Below the pieces are notes generated by a model. It was given only the letters and a program-made list of their open reading frames with translations. It had not been told where the DNA came from and did no database searches. A DNA stretch of 64,000 nucleotides from Buddleja alternifolia (taxonomy: Eukaryota > Streptophyta > Magnoliopsida > Lamiales > Scrophulariaceae). Positions 9,875 through 20,779 of the stretch are shown here, piece by piece; within the stretch, counting starts at the first letter, position 1, and the number at the start of each line of letters is the position of its first letter. The stretch spans positions 22,756,480 through 22,820,479 of the forward strand of contig CM033397.1 of the NCBI GenBank assembly GCA_019426215.1, read 5' to 3'. A program made the position numbers and the translations under genes.

Positions 9875-12552
9875 ATGTCCGAGTTTTTGATATACTATTT
9901 ATACGATGGTGAGTGGAATATGAAAGTGGGAGACTCTGGAGCACGACAATATGAATGGTTGTCAAGGAATAAATATAAAATGCTGAGTTTTCTACTAACT
10001 GGAGTTAATCCACAGTCGATTACACATTCTGAATTTTTCTATCTCATGTTTGAATTTGGTCCTTTTGAATCGAAGAATTATGAAGTTGTAGTAAGTTACA
10101 TTCCATCCTCTTGTAACGTTGGTAATCCGGTATACATCGAGACCGATATTGACGTGATGCATTATTTGGTGGACTCATGTCTAGTGACGAAAAGGCTAAG
10201 CATTCTGCATGTGGAGCTTTCAATGAAAGAAATTGAAGGAAAAAAAAATCAAGTTTGAAAATGAGATTGAGATGGAGAATGAGAAGTATTATTTTGAAAA
10301 AGAGTTAGAGAATGATTATACATCTGCCCTTGGTCGGCCTGGTGTTGTTTTAAGCAAGCCCACCTCCCCGTCCATATCGAAAGCCTCTGCACCCACTCCT
10401 TCTAAACCCAATCCACTATCGAGTCCTCATTATTATGTGGACAATGAGAACTCAATGCCTGATGCAACCACTCCTTATAAATCCAGCCCCAATCCACTTT
10501 CTAGTCCTTCTCCCTGTGTGGAAATCTGAATGCAAAACCCGATGCAAGCCACTATTTTGAAAAAGTGAGCTCAAGGCGTGATGCAACCACTTCGTTTGTT
10601 TCCACCCCATGTTCATACAAAGTTCACTCTGCTCCCTTCCACCGGTCAGATTTCGTAGATGAAGCTAGTGACCAAAAGAGTATTGGAACCTTCAACTTTC
10701 ATGACGGTCTAGATCTTGTGATTGGTCAGGAATTCACCAGCAAGGAAAAGGTGAAAGCCTGGGTTAACAATTCAATGCTTGAGTTATGTTTCAATGTTGT
10801 AGTAGCTAAGTCGAATAAAAAAGCCTTGGCATATAAGTGTAAAGTCCCTGATTGCAAGTGGAGTATTCGTGCGGCAATTACTGGAAGGTCCCCGTTTTTC
10901 TCATTGTGAACTCATAATAACATCCATACATGCGGCCCTACATTGTTAAAGCGCCCTGAAAGTTGCTCTTCAGGAGCGGTTGCTGGATTTTTGTTAAATA
11001 CTTTCCCATGTCAGTTAAGCGCACCACCTCCAAAGGTAATAGGGGAAATGATGAATAAGGGTGGCATTGATGTTTCTTACTACAAAGCTAGGCGTGGTAG
11101 AAACATTGCTAGAGATTCTATTAGGGATGATCCTAGGCTTAGTTATGAGATGCTTTCGAGATATTTGTATATGTTGGAGAAAGTGAATAAGGGCACAGTT
11201 ACTCATTTGCGGAAAGATGCGAATAACATTTTCCAATCGTTGTTCTTTGCGTTGGTAGCCTGCATTGAAGGTTTTGCGTCCATGAGGAAAGTTCTTGTTA
11301 TTGACAGCACACATTTGAAGACCAAGTATAATGGAGTATTACTTGTTTCTACTGCGGAAGATGGCAATAAACATCAGTATCCACTTGCGTTTGGCGTGGT
11401 AAGTAAAGAATGCGACGAAACTTGGATTTGGTTCTTGGAGAAACTTCGGGATGTCATACCCGATTCTGACGATTTATCATTTCTGATAGGTATGCATCTA
11501 TTAAAAATGCCATTCAGAAAGTTTACCCAAGGTCTTCCCCTGGATACTGTACCTATCATATATCCCAAAATCTTAAGAACTATATTTCTACCGGTAGGGG
11601 CCTTAAGCAAAAGAAGCAGGCAAAGGACCACATTGTGACGAAGTGTATTGTTTGCGCTGAATCATATACTGAGCCCGAATTTGAAAGACTCTTTAGTGAC
11701 CTCGAAAGAAGACAGCCTGTTTCAAATCTTAAGTACCATGAGTATCTTAAAGACACACTTGCTGTGAAAGAGCATTGGGCGTGTTGTTACTCTAATGGTG
11801 CACGATACAATATTATGACAACGAACGGAGTGGAGTCTATTAATGCCGTGTTGACTACTGAGAGATCATATCCGTTGATTCTTTTGTTGGATGAGACTAT
11901 GAAGTTAATAATTACGTGGTTCAACAAGCACCATAACGAAGCTGCAGCCGGGTCCTTGTCACAAAACCTCACTCCTAAAGTCGAGAGAACGATGCATGCA
12001 AGGAAGAGACAATCCACTTTATTTAAAACGCGCGTCTTGAATAAGTGCACAGGTGAGTACATTTTTGAGTGTGGCACCGAAACATTCTTTGTTGACTTGT
12101 AGGCAAAAAAATGTACTTGCAGGGTTTTTGACATTGACCATATCCCGTGCGCGCACGCCATTTCAGCATATAATGGTTTAGGGGATGATGATGCCCTTCT
12201 CAATTTAATCTCTAAGAATTATTTGAAACAAACATGGGCTTTGGCTTATGTTAGAACTATATACCCCGTCCCTAGTGAGCCATCTGAATGGATCATCCCC
12301 GTTGAAATAGAGGCGAATGTTGTTGAAGCTCCCCCTTGCGTAGAAAAATGTGGATCGATTCGAAAACTACAGATATCAATCTGGTGGAGAAAAAGGAAAA
12401 AGCCACAAAAAATGTGTGAAAGATCCATCAACCTTCTAAACAATTGTTTTGTATTGTGTATTTGTATTTTTTATGTAATGATTCTTTCTCTAGAGACATT
12501 AGTAGCTCAACATTGTAATATATACATTAGTAGTTTCAATTGTTTTAATTGA
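9875..12552 (+). pseudogene. Mutator-like transposase (mudrA type), decayed
   Basis: Domains in order: an N-terminal MULE region (9875-10258); a Ser/Pro-rich linker (10233-10529); the MuDR DNA-binding region (10700-10900: GQEFTSKEKVKAWV, CKVPDCKW); then the MULE DDE transposase core (11200-11970) with VLVIDSTHLK, PLAFGVV, WIWFLEKLRD and NGVESINA. A SWIM zinc finger follows (12110-12170: CTCRVF...PCAH). Lesions are a frameshift in the A-run near 10240, stops near 10529 and 10909, a frameshift near 11490 that removes the second Asp motif from the frame, and a TAG at 12100 just before the SWIM finger. The 3' end near 12420-12552 also looks shifted. The family performs cut-and-paste transposition in the nucleus; this copy cannot make a full protein. 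Confidence 0.9.
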
Positions 12553-12575
12553 CATTTGTGTCCCCCAAAATATAT

Positions 12576-12690
12576 AGATTGTGATAAACTATAACTACTT
12601 AAGTCATGTTACATATAGATTGCTACATATGTAATTTTAACAATTTGAATTTATAGATTGTGATAAACTATAACTACTTAAGTCATGTTT
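12576..12690 (+). repeat. Direct duplication of ~37 bp 3' of the transposase
   Basis: The phrase ATAGATTGTGATAAACTATA followed by ACTACTTAAGTCATGTT occurs at about 12576 and again at about 12652. It lies in the presumed 3'UTR or flank of the MULE gene. No further function is visible. Confidence 0.7.
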
Positions 12691-12782
12691 AAAAATTCGG
12701 AAACCATCCGACATAGTTCATTATGATGGATAATAATAATATATTCGTTTTCTATTCTAAATAATATATTTATTTTGTATTC

Positions 12783-12822
12783 TAAACCCTAAACCCTAAA
12801 TCCTAAATCCTAAACTATAAAC
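12783..12822 (+). repeat. Short telomere-like CCCTAAA tract
   Basis: Two CCCTAAA units are followed by degenerate CCTAAAT/CCTAAAC units. This is the Arabidopsis-type plant telomere word. It is far too short and degenerate to be a telomere, and such tracts are common interstitially. Confidence 0.6.
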
Positions 12823-12950
12823 CCTTAACACTAAAAAGAAAAAAAATAGAAGAATATATATGGTAAGGGCCTATGAGCAAGAATATATATTGTGTAATAG
12901 TGAAAAGTGATGAAAAACAAAAAATAGGGTAAAAAAAATAAAAATTTGGC

Positions 12951-13153
12951 TGGCACTATGGTGCCGAGTAGTCTGCCAAAAGCAGTGCACTCGGCACCAT
13001 GGTGCCGAGTACACTTCCTAAGGCAGGATACTCGGCACCATGGTGCCGAGTGCACTCGCTTAGGCAGTGCACTCAGCACCATGGTGTCGAATTTTCGGCA
13101 CCATGGTGCCGAGTGCACTACCTCAGGCAGACTATTCGGCACCGTGGTGCCGA
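12951..13153. repeat. Array of six palindromes, core GGCACCATGGTGCC
   Basis: Palindromes centre on about 12959, 13000, 13041, 13081, 13104 and 13144, spaced about 41 bp apart except for one 22-bp step. Two copies (12989-13010 and 13030-13051) are perfect 22-bp palindromes with core CTCGGCACCATGGTGCCGAG; the others carry one to three changes. Spacers share GCAGTGCAC/GGCAGTGCAC. One further copy, TGGCACTATGGTGCCA, lies alone at about 17032-17047. The array sits just upstream of a predicted transcript starting near 13200. It could be a transposon subterminal array or a binding-site cluster; the function is unknown. Confidence 0.8.
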
Positions 13154-13199
13154 ACAAATTTGGCCCAATTATCAATTTCCCGCCCAAATTTGGCTTTTA

Positions 13200-14918
13200 C
13201 CACCCAATTGAATTTTGAATTTTTCAGCGTTAAATCACTTTTTACCCTTTCAAACACATTATTCTCATCCAAAAAAAATCCCTCCCTTATTTTCCTCATT
13301 GCAAAAAACGTTCCAAGCTTCCAAAGCTTTCACAAAAAACCATCCCTCATTGCAAAGAAGACGTCCATCCCGCTCCCATACCGTCAATCCTGAGTAAGTT
13401 ATCTATAATCTTATATGGTCATGATATTTTTTGTCTCTTTTTTTTGTTCGGGTTTGATCCTTGTGCCTAATGTTGAAATTTGAATGATTTTGAAATTTGA
13501 GTGACTAATGTTGAGTGCGTAATCTTATATGGTCATGATTTTGAGTGCCTGATGTTGAAATTTGAATGATTTTGAGCTCATAGAGGTGAATATTCGTTGT
13601 CAATGGTTGAGTATTTTGTGTAATCTAATTTAAAAGTTTGAAGTTATGAATGTTTCTTAAGTGCTAATGCATATGTTTGTAGACTTAGTGGATTGATGTA
13701 AATATGTAGAGGTTCATTTTTTGTTGAAACTTGAAAGTTTTGTTTTTGTTTGATCATGCATAAAAACTGTAATGTGGTGTGGTATAATGTGGTGCAATGT
13801 GTTTAGGCTGAAAATAGTTATATATGTTTTCATTAATTGCTTGAAACTGTAAAGTCGTAGAAACTTGTTTAAACACCAAATCCCTCATTGCAAGAAATCT
13901 TGTTTTCTCTAATCTTATTTTTGTTTGTTCTTGTTTTTGGTTGCATATATTTAAGAAGCTCCGTATACATACGACGCTACCGCCTCATTTTGCCCTCGTA
14001 ATGTAAGAAGCTTTTCTTATTAAAGAAATGTCTTTTTATTATGATGATTGATACCATCTTTCGTATTAGTGATTTCTTGTGTTTACCATCGAATTAATAT
14101 AGGTAGTAAAAGTATTTTGATAAGTTAAGAATATGTGTTCCTTTCCGAATGTACGTGTTTCATATTTTTTGAATTTCTTAAAGGGGATGTTTGTTGTCGT
14201 TTTTAAAATAATAGGACGAAGCTATGTGGAGTTGTTGGATGCTGTGCTGTGAGAAATAGTGAAAACCCCGGGGATTGTCAATCGTGTTTTTACAGGACAA
14301 GACTGAGGTCTGAGGTCACAGAGTTACTAGCTGCTGTGGTGTTCTCGGAAACGGGGACAGAGTCTTTTAGAACATTAATTTATGACCAACAAAATGACCG
14401 TATATATGCACAGTATGAGACAACATTGTATGCTGTGCGTAAAGTAAAGAACTGTGTAAAATTTATTTATGATATCTTATTTTATAATGAAATATGTGAT
14501 TTGTTTGGTCTTAATGTGCAGTTTGCTTCCTCCTGGTTTACTGTTGAGAGGACCTATGGTGCATAGCAGAATTGAGAAGCCCCCGAAAAACTCCGATTCT
14601 TATAAGGAGAAAATTGAGGCATCTAATGATTCTTGCTTGTACTTCATTTTCAGAGACAAGGTGAAAAAGTTAGTAACGTTGATGGATTCGCATCATTGTC
14701 TTTCGAACGCTACTAGAAAACATATTGAGGAAAATAGTATGATTCAGTTATTGAATATCATCATACAAGAGATAGACAATGAAGTGACGCAACAACATGA
14801 CTGTGTGACTTTGATGATTTCCATCGATCCAGCAACTCTGAAAGCGAGGATGAGGCGTTTGGTGTGGAGTGTGATCGCATTTAATGAAAATGTTGTTTCA
14901 ATTGTTAATTGTGTGTAA
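13200..14918 (+). CDS. Unrecognised spliced gene, hypothetical
   Basis: Signals consistent with a multi-exon transcript are visible. There is a C-rich leader (13220-13392), a donor CTGA|GTAAGT at 13394, an acceptor ATAATAG at about 14214, an exon open from there to about 14432, then a donor GTGC|GTAAAG and an acceptor TTAATGTGCAG (about 14520). A last open stretch (about 14521-14918) ends in TAA. The proposed product contains VRNSENPGDCQSCFY, SETGTESFRTLIYDQQNDR and ARMRRLVWSVIAFNENV. No family was recognised. The first intron (13394-14214) carries an internal repeat (TAATCTTATATGGTCATGAT at 13408 and 13526). It may be a transposon-captured gene or a second MULE gene. The exon chain is an inference. 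Confidence 0.35.
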
Positions 14919-15277
14919 TTCTCATAACTAGTAGAGACATTTCATAGTTTGTGTAAAATGTTCAATGTTGTTTACATTGTTTGCTACTTGTAGAGACAAT
15001 TTTCTTCTTGGTGTGAAATGTTTACTTTTTGTGCAATGTGATAATTCGTGTGTAATCTTTAATATTGCATTGATTGCAATAGTTCTAACAAAACGATGTA
15101 GAGTACATGTCATCCAACTGTTCACTATAATCAAAATAGACGGTAATATTGTTTTGTACGATCTAAATCATGTCATATATTCAACAACCTTTGTCATATA
15201 TTCATATCATGTCATATAAATCAAGTCACACAAAAATACACTTCAATAATTCAACTAGATAAACATTTTTTTCAAAG
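14919..15277. other. Spacer between two convergent genes, nothing recognised
   Basis: This is AT-rich text between the 3' end of the plus-strand hypothetical gene and the stop codon of the minus-strand gene. It includes a short direct repeat of TTGTCATATATTCA near 15180-15200. It probably holds both 3'UTRs. Confidence 0.4.
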
Positions 15278-16365
15278 TTAAGAAGGCGGCGGTGGTTGAA
15301 AATTCACAAACGTGAAATACTCAGATAATTGCCTCATCATCTCTGTTTGATTCCTCATCAACTCGGTTTGATTTTGAGCGCAAACGGCGAATTGAGATTC
15401 AAGACGTTCAAGACGGTCGAAATTAGTGGAGGTGCCTACTGTATTACTTGTTGGTGGATACTGAACTTGAGGGATGTGAGTAACGACTTCTGTCTCCACA
15501 TCAGTCTGATCCTCGCGAGGATGAGGCACTCTCACGAAACCGCGCCCTAATGTGTTCCTCTTCAGTAGGTGCATATCAGCGAGCTGGACCATATCAACTG
15601 TCATTGGACCCTGAATTAGAATTTGATCGGTCTTATTTCGATCGAATGCTCTGAGCCGCTGGGCGATGCGTGTAATAAGACCACCCATCAGTAGTTGGCC
15701 CTTTACCTGTCTCGACACTTGAACAAATCTCTCACATAAAAAAATTGCCAAGTCCGCGGGTTTTCCGATTTGAAAACAATACAGAACTCCAAGTTGTGAT
15801 GTGGATACTTTACCGCTACACCCTCGGCCAAAAATTGTGAATGCCAAGATTCGGTGTAAATACCGGAGAGAATAGTCAACAAGATCCGTGGCCTTAGCCG
15901 TGCGTCCCGAAAACTTCTCATTAGGTAGCCGAGTGATATCCAGCCAAAATGCATCCTCGTTGGCTTCAAGTAGGGAATGGGTGTCACTTGTCGGCCAACC
16001 AAATATTCCCGCGATCTCCTGTTTAGACTTCACATAGGATTATTGGCGATTCTAAACCTTGCTGTATCATCATCATACTCAAAGGTGCTTAAAAACTCCA
16101 ACGTTAGTAGGTGATAACTCGGTTCATCCATCCAATATAGTTCCTTCCATCCCACGGCATCCAACCGTGTAATAAAATTGGGTACATCGATACCAATCGC
16201 CGTCATAGCGTCGGGATCCATGTATCGGGAGGGGATACACTGTAACTTATTCAGTATTGCATATTTTGAAGTGAGATTCTTGATTTTTGGATATTTCATC
16301 ACAACTGATGGGCTACTATCGCTGGTTGAAGGATCCCCGTCGGAACGACCCCTTTTTTGCCCCAT
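15278..16365 (-). pseudogene. ATHILA ORF1-like protein gene, one frameshift
   Basis: The ATG at 16365 opens MGQKRGRSDGDPS. The first part (to 16030) contains IPSRYMDPDAM, VGWKELYWMDEPSYHLLTLEF and ARFRIANNP. A frameshift at about 16033 leads to the second part (to 15278), with FGWPTSD, FWLDITRLP, YSLRYLHRILAFTIFGRG and KGQLLMGGLITRIA. These are hallmarks of the plant ATHILA ORF-1/'putative plant transposon protein' families. A C-terminal coiled-coil-like stretch (RLERLESQFAVCAQNQTEL) ends in FQPPPPS. No gypsy pol or LTR adjoins it. It lies convergent to the mudrA-like gene with its own 5'UTR intron, as a second transposon gene would. The family has no proven biochemical role. Confidence 0.65.
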
Positions 16366-16368
16366 ATT

Positions 16369-16858
16369 CTATAACACAAAAGTGAAGATACGAACCAAAC
16401 CTGCATTATCATTAACAAAATGTACGTAAGGCAAATAAACAACAAAACATATTGAGGAAACAGACCAAATGCTAAGCATAAATAAACAACAAAATGTCAA
16501 TCAAACATTTCATCGAACACCTTGCCTACGTTATGTAGGAATCTCCATGCTAGCAATTAATGAACACATAAGCATGCCCAATAACCAATTTGCAATTACA
16601 CATCAAAAACCTCAAATGCTAACCACAAAGAAGCAACAAAATCTCTATTAAATATTTCATCGAACACCTTGCCTTCATTATGTAGGCATGTACATTCTAG
16701 CAATTAATTAACACACAAGCATGCCCAACAATTATAGTATTACTTCAAAAACAGAAAATCCCAATGCAATGCTAATCACAAAAAAAAAAAAAAAACAACA
16801 CAATAGAAAATTCGATAGAGGGAGCAGGCTTTGATGGAAAAGGTCAAACGTTGTTTAC
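16369..16858 (-). other. Predicted 5'UTR intron upstream of the ATHILA ORF1-like gene
   Basis: On minus the donor is AATAG|GTAAAC (16858) and the acceptor TTTTGTGTTATAG ends three bases before the ATG. At 490 bp it nearly matches the MULE gene's 5'UTR intron. Inside are two copies of a ~100-bp segment (about 16490-16590 and 16640-16740). Both contain GGCAAGGTGTTCGATGAAAT on minus, the same PPR-like text as in the plus-strand MULE intron, so the two introns form inverted repeats. Confidence 0.5.
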
Positions 16859-17060
16859 CTATTAAAAATCTTGCGTTGATGGAAGAGTGAGTTGATGGAG
16901 GCGTGCGTTGATTGATAGAGATTCGATAGAGGGAGCGGGCTTTGATGGAAGAATGAGTTGATGTTCCGATGGTGTCAATTTTCCATTTCCCGTGTGTTTT
17001 TTTGTTGGATGTTATAGTATAAAAAATAAAACTGGCACTATGGTGCCATTTTTATTTTTT
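16859..17060 (-). promoter_or_regulatory. Probable promoter and 5' exon of the minus-strand gene
   Basis: On minus the order is AAAAAAAATAAAAAT, a GGCACCATAGTGCC palindrome (about 17047-17032), a TATA-like TTTTTATACTATAA, then a C-rich leader with repeated TTCCATCAA words up to the splice donor at 16858. The A-rich block plus palindrome is an inverted match of 12930-12968, so the pair may mark the ends of one unit. Confidence 0.4.
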
Positions 17061-17109
17061 TTAATGATATTTTTAATTTTTCATATTTTTAAATTTTCAT
17101 ATTTTTTTA

Positions 17110-17545
17110 ATACTGAAATACTGAACCCAGTATCTCAGTATTTAATAATTGGATACTGAAATACAGGGACTCTTATCGCGGTATTTGATATAGCAATACT
17201 ACTATACTGAGCCCCTGTATCGCTGTATTATGAAAACATCCAAGCTTTTGGGGTCTATCACCTGATACCCTGATACTTGAATAGGTATCGGGGTATTTTG
17301 CACCCAAATACTCTAATACAGGGGTCCCATATCGCAGTATTCAGAAATATGGGACACTAATCTATTATAATCTAATCCATACTGCGATACGGAGCCATGT
17401 ATCCAAGTAACATACACGATACTGCGATATAGGGCCCCTGTATTGCAGTACGCCATATTCGATACTACGATACAAGGTCCTATATCGCATTATCGACCTT
17501 TTTGGGGTGCAATATATCTTTAATGGGCGATACTGCAATACTAGG
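17110..17545. repeat. Degenerate array of TACTGCGATA-type words in both orientations
   Basis: The words ATACTGCGATA, TATCGCAGTAT, GGGGCCC/AGGGACTC and CCTGTATC recur about every 30-45 bp in both orientations. They make imperfect palindromes such as TACTGCGATATAGGGCCCCT. The array abuts the truncated copia integrase to its right. It resembles no named satellite known to me. Confidence 0.6.
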
Positions 17546-18301
17546 GTCCTTTAGGAACTCATCAAACTCGTCACTCATATATTCACCTCCACGATCCGAT
17601 CGCAGTGATTTTATATGATGACCAGTTTGTTTTTCCACTAGGGCCTTGAATTCTTTGAACTTATCAAATGATTCAGACTTATACTTCATTAAGTACACCA
17701 GACCATACCTTGAATGGTCATTAGTGAATGTAATGAAGTAGTGGAAACCACCACGAGCCATTTCTCCAAATGGTCCGCAAACGTCAATGTGCACAAGTTC
17801 TAATACTTTAGTGGCTCTTTTAAAAGTCCCGGTGAAGGGTGATCTAGTCATTTTACCTTTGCGGCATGATTCACAAGTTGGATAGGGATCCGATCCCAGT
17901 GGGTCGATTAACCCATCTTTCTCCATCTTGTGTACCTTTTTCTCTCTGACATGACCTAGTCTTAGATGCCATTTCAAGCTTAGGTTAGTACTTTGCCTAC
18001 CACGCTTCTTTGAGATAACATTCGCAACACACTCATTTTTCATGTTTAAGTAATAAAGGCCATTGACTAAAATAGCAGTGCCAACAATATTATTATGAAA
18101 TAAAATGCTGCAAGTACTATCAATGAAATTAAAAACATAATTGTTCCTAACCAAAACAGGAATTGAAATAATGTTTTTAAGCCCGTTGGGCAAAACCAAA
18201 ATATCCTCTAAATTTAAAACATGTCCAGATGATGAACATAAAGAAGTTGATCCAATGTGAGAAGCCGCGACACTCTGCCTGCTGCCAACAATGATCAGCA
18301 C
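17546..18301 (-). pseudogene. Angela-like copia: protease end to integrase core, truncated
   Basis: On minus the text gives late protease phrases (LNLEDILVLPNGLKNIISI), the GAG-pre-integrase motif LKWHLRLGHV, a zinc-binding C..C (CESCRKGKMTRSPF) and the integrase core with VHIDVCGPF (first Asp) and LRSDRGGEYMS (second Asp). The copia integrase then stops being recognisable after DEFDEFLK near 17546; the catalytic Glu region, RT and RNase H are absent. Just upstream, near 18340-18400, lies a DSGA-like protease segment (antisense of 'ccagaatcaagtatccac') in another frame. The wording resembles the BARE/Angela lineage (ITFTNDHSRYGLVYLM). Confidence 0.8.
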
Positions 18302-18429
18302 CTCCCCATGCTCCAGTTTTCTACTTCGTTACAGATCCTGATTCATTACACAAACATGAGCACTAGCTCCAGAATCAAGTATCCACGAAGTGGAAAAAAC
18401 AGTCATAGAACAATTAGTTTCTAAAACAA

Positions 18430-18580
18430 ATAGTTCTCCGCAGCGGCCTAGCTCCCTCCTCTAGTGGCCTAGCTGGACCTCCCTCCTCCAGTGGCCTAGC
18501 TCTCCGCAGTTTGGACACTCCGTCCTTTGCTAAAGTTTGGACACTACCTCCTCCAGTGGCCTAGCTCTCCGCAGTGAAGT
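18430..18580 (-). repeat. Zinc-knuckle coding segment duplicated in copia gag
   Basis: The minus-strand text for CGELGHWRR recurs about three times (around 18560-18577, 18490-18511 and 18440-18475). It is separated by copies of a TTTGGACACT-containing spacer. In family members a single CCHC knuckle occurs here, and the second Angela copy at 22930 has only one, so this is a local duplication. Confidence 0.65.
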
Positions 18581-18591
18581 CACCTATCCGT

Positions 18592-19347
18592 TTACTTTGG
18601 TCCTTTGCTCTTCATCACTTTATGGGCTTTGCCCTTTCCTTTGTTAATCTTAACTTGTAGACCCGATGTGCTATTGGCCTTCCTAGTCTTCTTCTTCTTC
18701 TTGTTTTTAGGCTTAGAAGTGATGACCAAGGCAACCTCTTTCCCCTTTGGCTTCATTTGAGATTGAGCAGTATTTAGCTTGTTCATCAACCCAGCCAAAT
18801 TGCACTCTATCTCACTGCAGTTGAAGTTCATCATGAATTGGGAAAAGGAGTCTGGAAGTGACTGCAAGATGAGGTCCATTTGAAGTTGTGGGTCCATGTT
18901 GAAATTGAGGGCCTCTAACCTCTCTATTTTCGAAATCAGTTTTAGTACATGGTCCCCAACCTTTTCTCCTTCCTTCATCTTGGCTCCAAAGAGCTCTTTC
19001 GATATCTCATATCGAGCAATGCGACTGTGCTCACCATAGAGCTCTACCAGGTGTGCCAAAATAGCCCTCGCCGAGACCATTTTGTCATGGGACCTCTGCA
19101 ACTCATTTATCATTGAGCCCAACATGTACCCACAAACCCAGACGTCGTCTTTGGCCCATTTTTTATGAGTCGCAACTTCCTCCTCATTAGCACGTGTCCT
19201 GACGGGCGCGGGTGGGATATCAACATCCAATACATTCCCCAGTGACTCCATATTGAGGACTATCCTCAAGTTTTGGAGCCAGTCCACATAGTTAGGACCA
19301 ATCAAAGTATTCTTTTCAAGTAATACAGATAATGGGTTGATAGTCAT
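18592..19347 (-). CDS. Angela-like copia gag (UBN2 type)
   Basis: A 251-codon frame opens MTINPLSVLLEKNTLIGPNYVDWLQNLR, the standard start of a BARE/Angela gag. It continues with the UBN2 capsid region (GYMLGSMINELQ, ARAILAHLVELYGEHSR, FGAKMKEGEKVGDHVLKLIS, LILQSLPDSFSQFMMNF) and a basic Lys-rich tail (KPKNKKKKKTRK). The knuckle region lies just downstream in a disturbed frame. Gag forms the virus-like particle in the cytoplasm. The frame is intact but the element is not. Confidence 0.85.
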   Translation of the reverse strand: MTINPLSVLLEKNTLIGPNYVDWLQNLRIVLNMESLGNVLDVDIPPAPVRTRANEEEVATHKKWAKDDVWVCGYMLGSMINELQRSHDKMVSARAILAHLVELYGEHSRIARYEISKELFGAKMKEGEKVGDHVLKLISKIERLEALNFNMDPQLQMDLILQSLPDSFSQFMMNFNCSEIECNLAGLMNKLNTAQSQMKPKGKEVALVITSKPKNKKKKKTRKANSTSGLQVKINKGKGKAHKVMKSKGPK

Positions 19348-20779
19348 TTTTGAGAGAAATAATAAGAAATAACTGCATGAAAGTAAAATGATTAATTAGA
19401 TTCTAATGTAATTGTCGTTCCTAGTTTAAATTAAGAACTTTTAAAATAAACTTGGCTCCCACTACATTTTTCGAAATCCACACTCCCACTGTGGAATTCA
19501 GAAGTCATCGTTGGAAGTCTTCGTAGTGGTGATTGAGTTCTTTAACTAGATTAAAGGGTTGCAACCTTTTAATGGTACTTGGCCTAATCAATCTATTAAA
19601 GTGATGTCCAACATCAACCTATCAAATGGATGATTCAATCCCTTTGTCCATTATTCATCAAATCTCAACCTTTTATCGATCATATTGATTTATGAATAAT
19701 CTAAGTTCAACATACTGACAATCATTTAGCCTAACAATTGAATTTCACCTTGCAACCTTTTGCTGGTAGTTGGGGTGAAATTTATTTTCGACCAATGGCA
19801 TTTCATGGACTTAGGAAAAATATAAAATATATTTCAATATGTAATTCTCCCATTGGTTAGGGATGATTTATATATTAAATATCATTTTATTTTCTCCTAA
19901 GTTCAGTGGAGGACAGGATACCTAGTACCCTTTACTCACTTAATATTTTTCAAGTGGGAGGATTTAAAGTATTTATTTGGTCTCACTTTGCACATTAACC
20001 CTTTTCATATCATGCATATAAACATGGATTAAAATAAATAATTAGCAATCCTAGAAAGCTAACAACACACGATTCATGGACTTTATTTCCTAGATTGAAA
20101 CAAGCCAATGTTTCAATCATAAAATAAAAAGAAACTATACTAAAGCTTTCAAGGCTCCTTCTTGAATCTCCTCAGCTCTACTTGAATTTCTCCATTGAGC
20201 CAATTCTATTTCTAACTATTACATTTCAATAAATTTCACCTATACAAAATTTATCTAGAAAGAAAATAAAAATAGGGTCAAAATGGCCTTTACAACCCAT
20301 CAAAAAGAAATAAAAATTAAAACGAGCCTCAGTCCATGATTCGTGCCTCCCATCACATAACATGTGAAACATGATATTTATATAACATAATACACGAAAA
20401 CCATATATGTTAGTTTCTAATTAAATTCTAAATTTAATCATTGTTATTCATATTCTCAAAGATATTAAATTTATTTGCTTCCAATTGAAAGTTCAATTTA
20501 ATGAACTACTATTAATCTTTTATCAAAATCCAAATTTAATAAAAATTAATCTCTAAGCCCTTAAAACTAATTTTACAATGGAATAAATCCAATTTAATTC
20601 AAAGTCTAACTTTAATTAACATTAGATTATTTGGAAAATAAAATTAACCTTATTAAATAATTAATATTATTTATTTTGCATTAAAATCTAATTTTAACCA
20701 AAACTAAATAATATATATATATATATTTAATAATTGACCCGGGTCCACCCATCGATGACCCGAGTCGGGTCAGCCCAAA

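Noticed and set aside
12783..12822. CCCTAAA repeats as a chromosome end
   Set aside because: The tract is only about 40 bp, degenerate, and surrounded by ordinary sequence.
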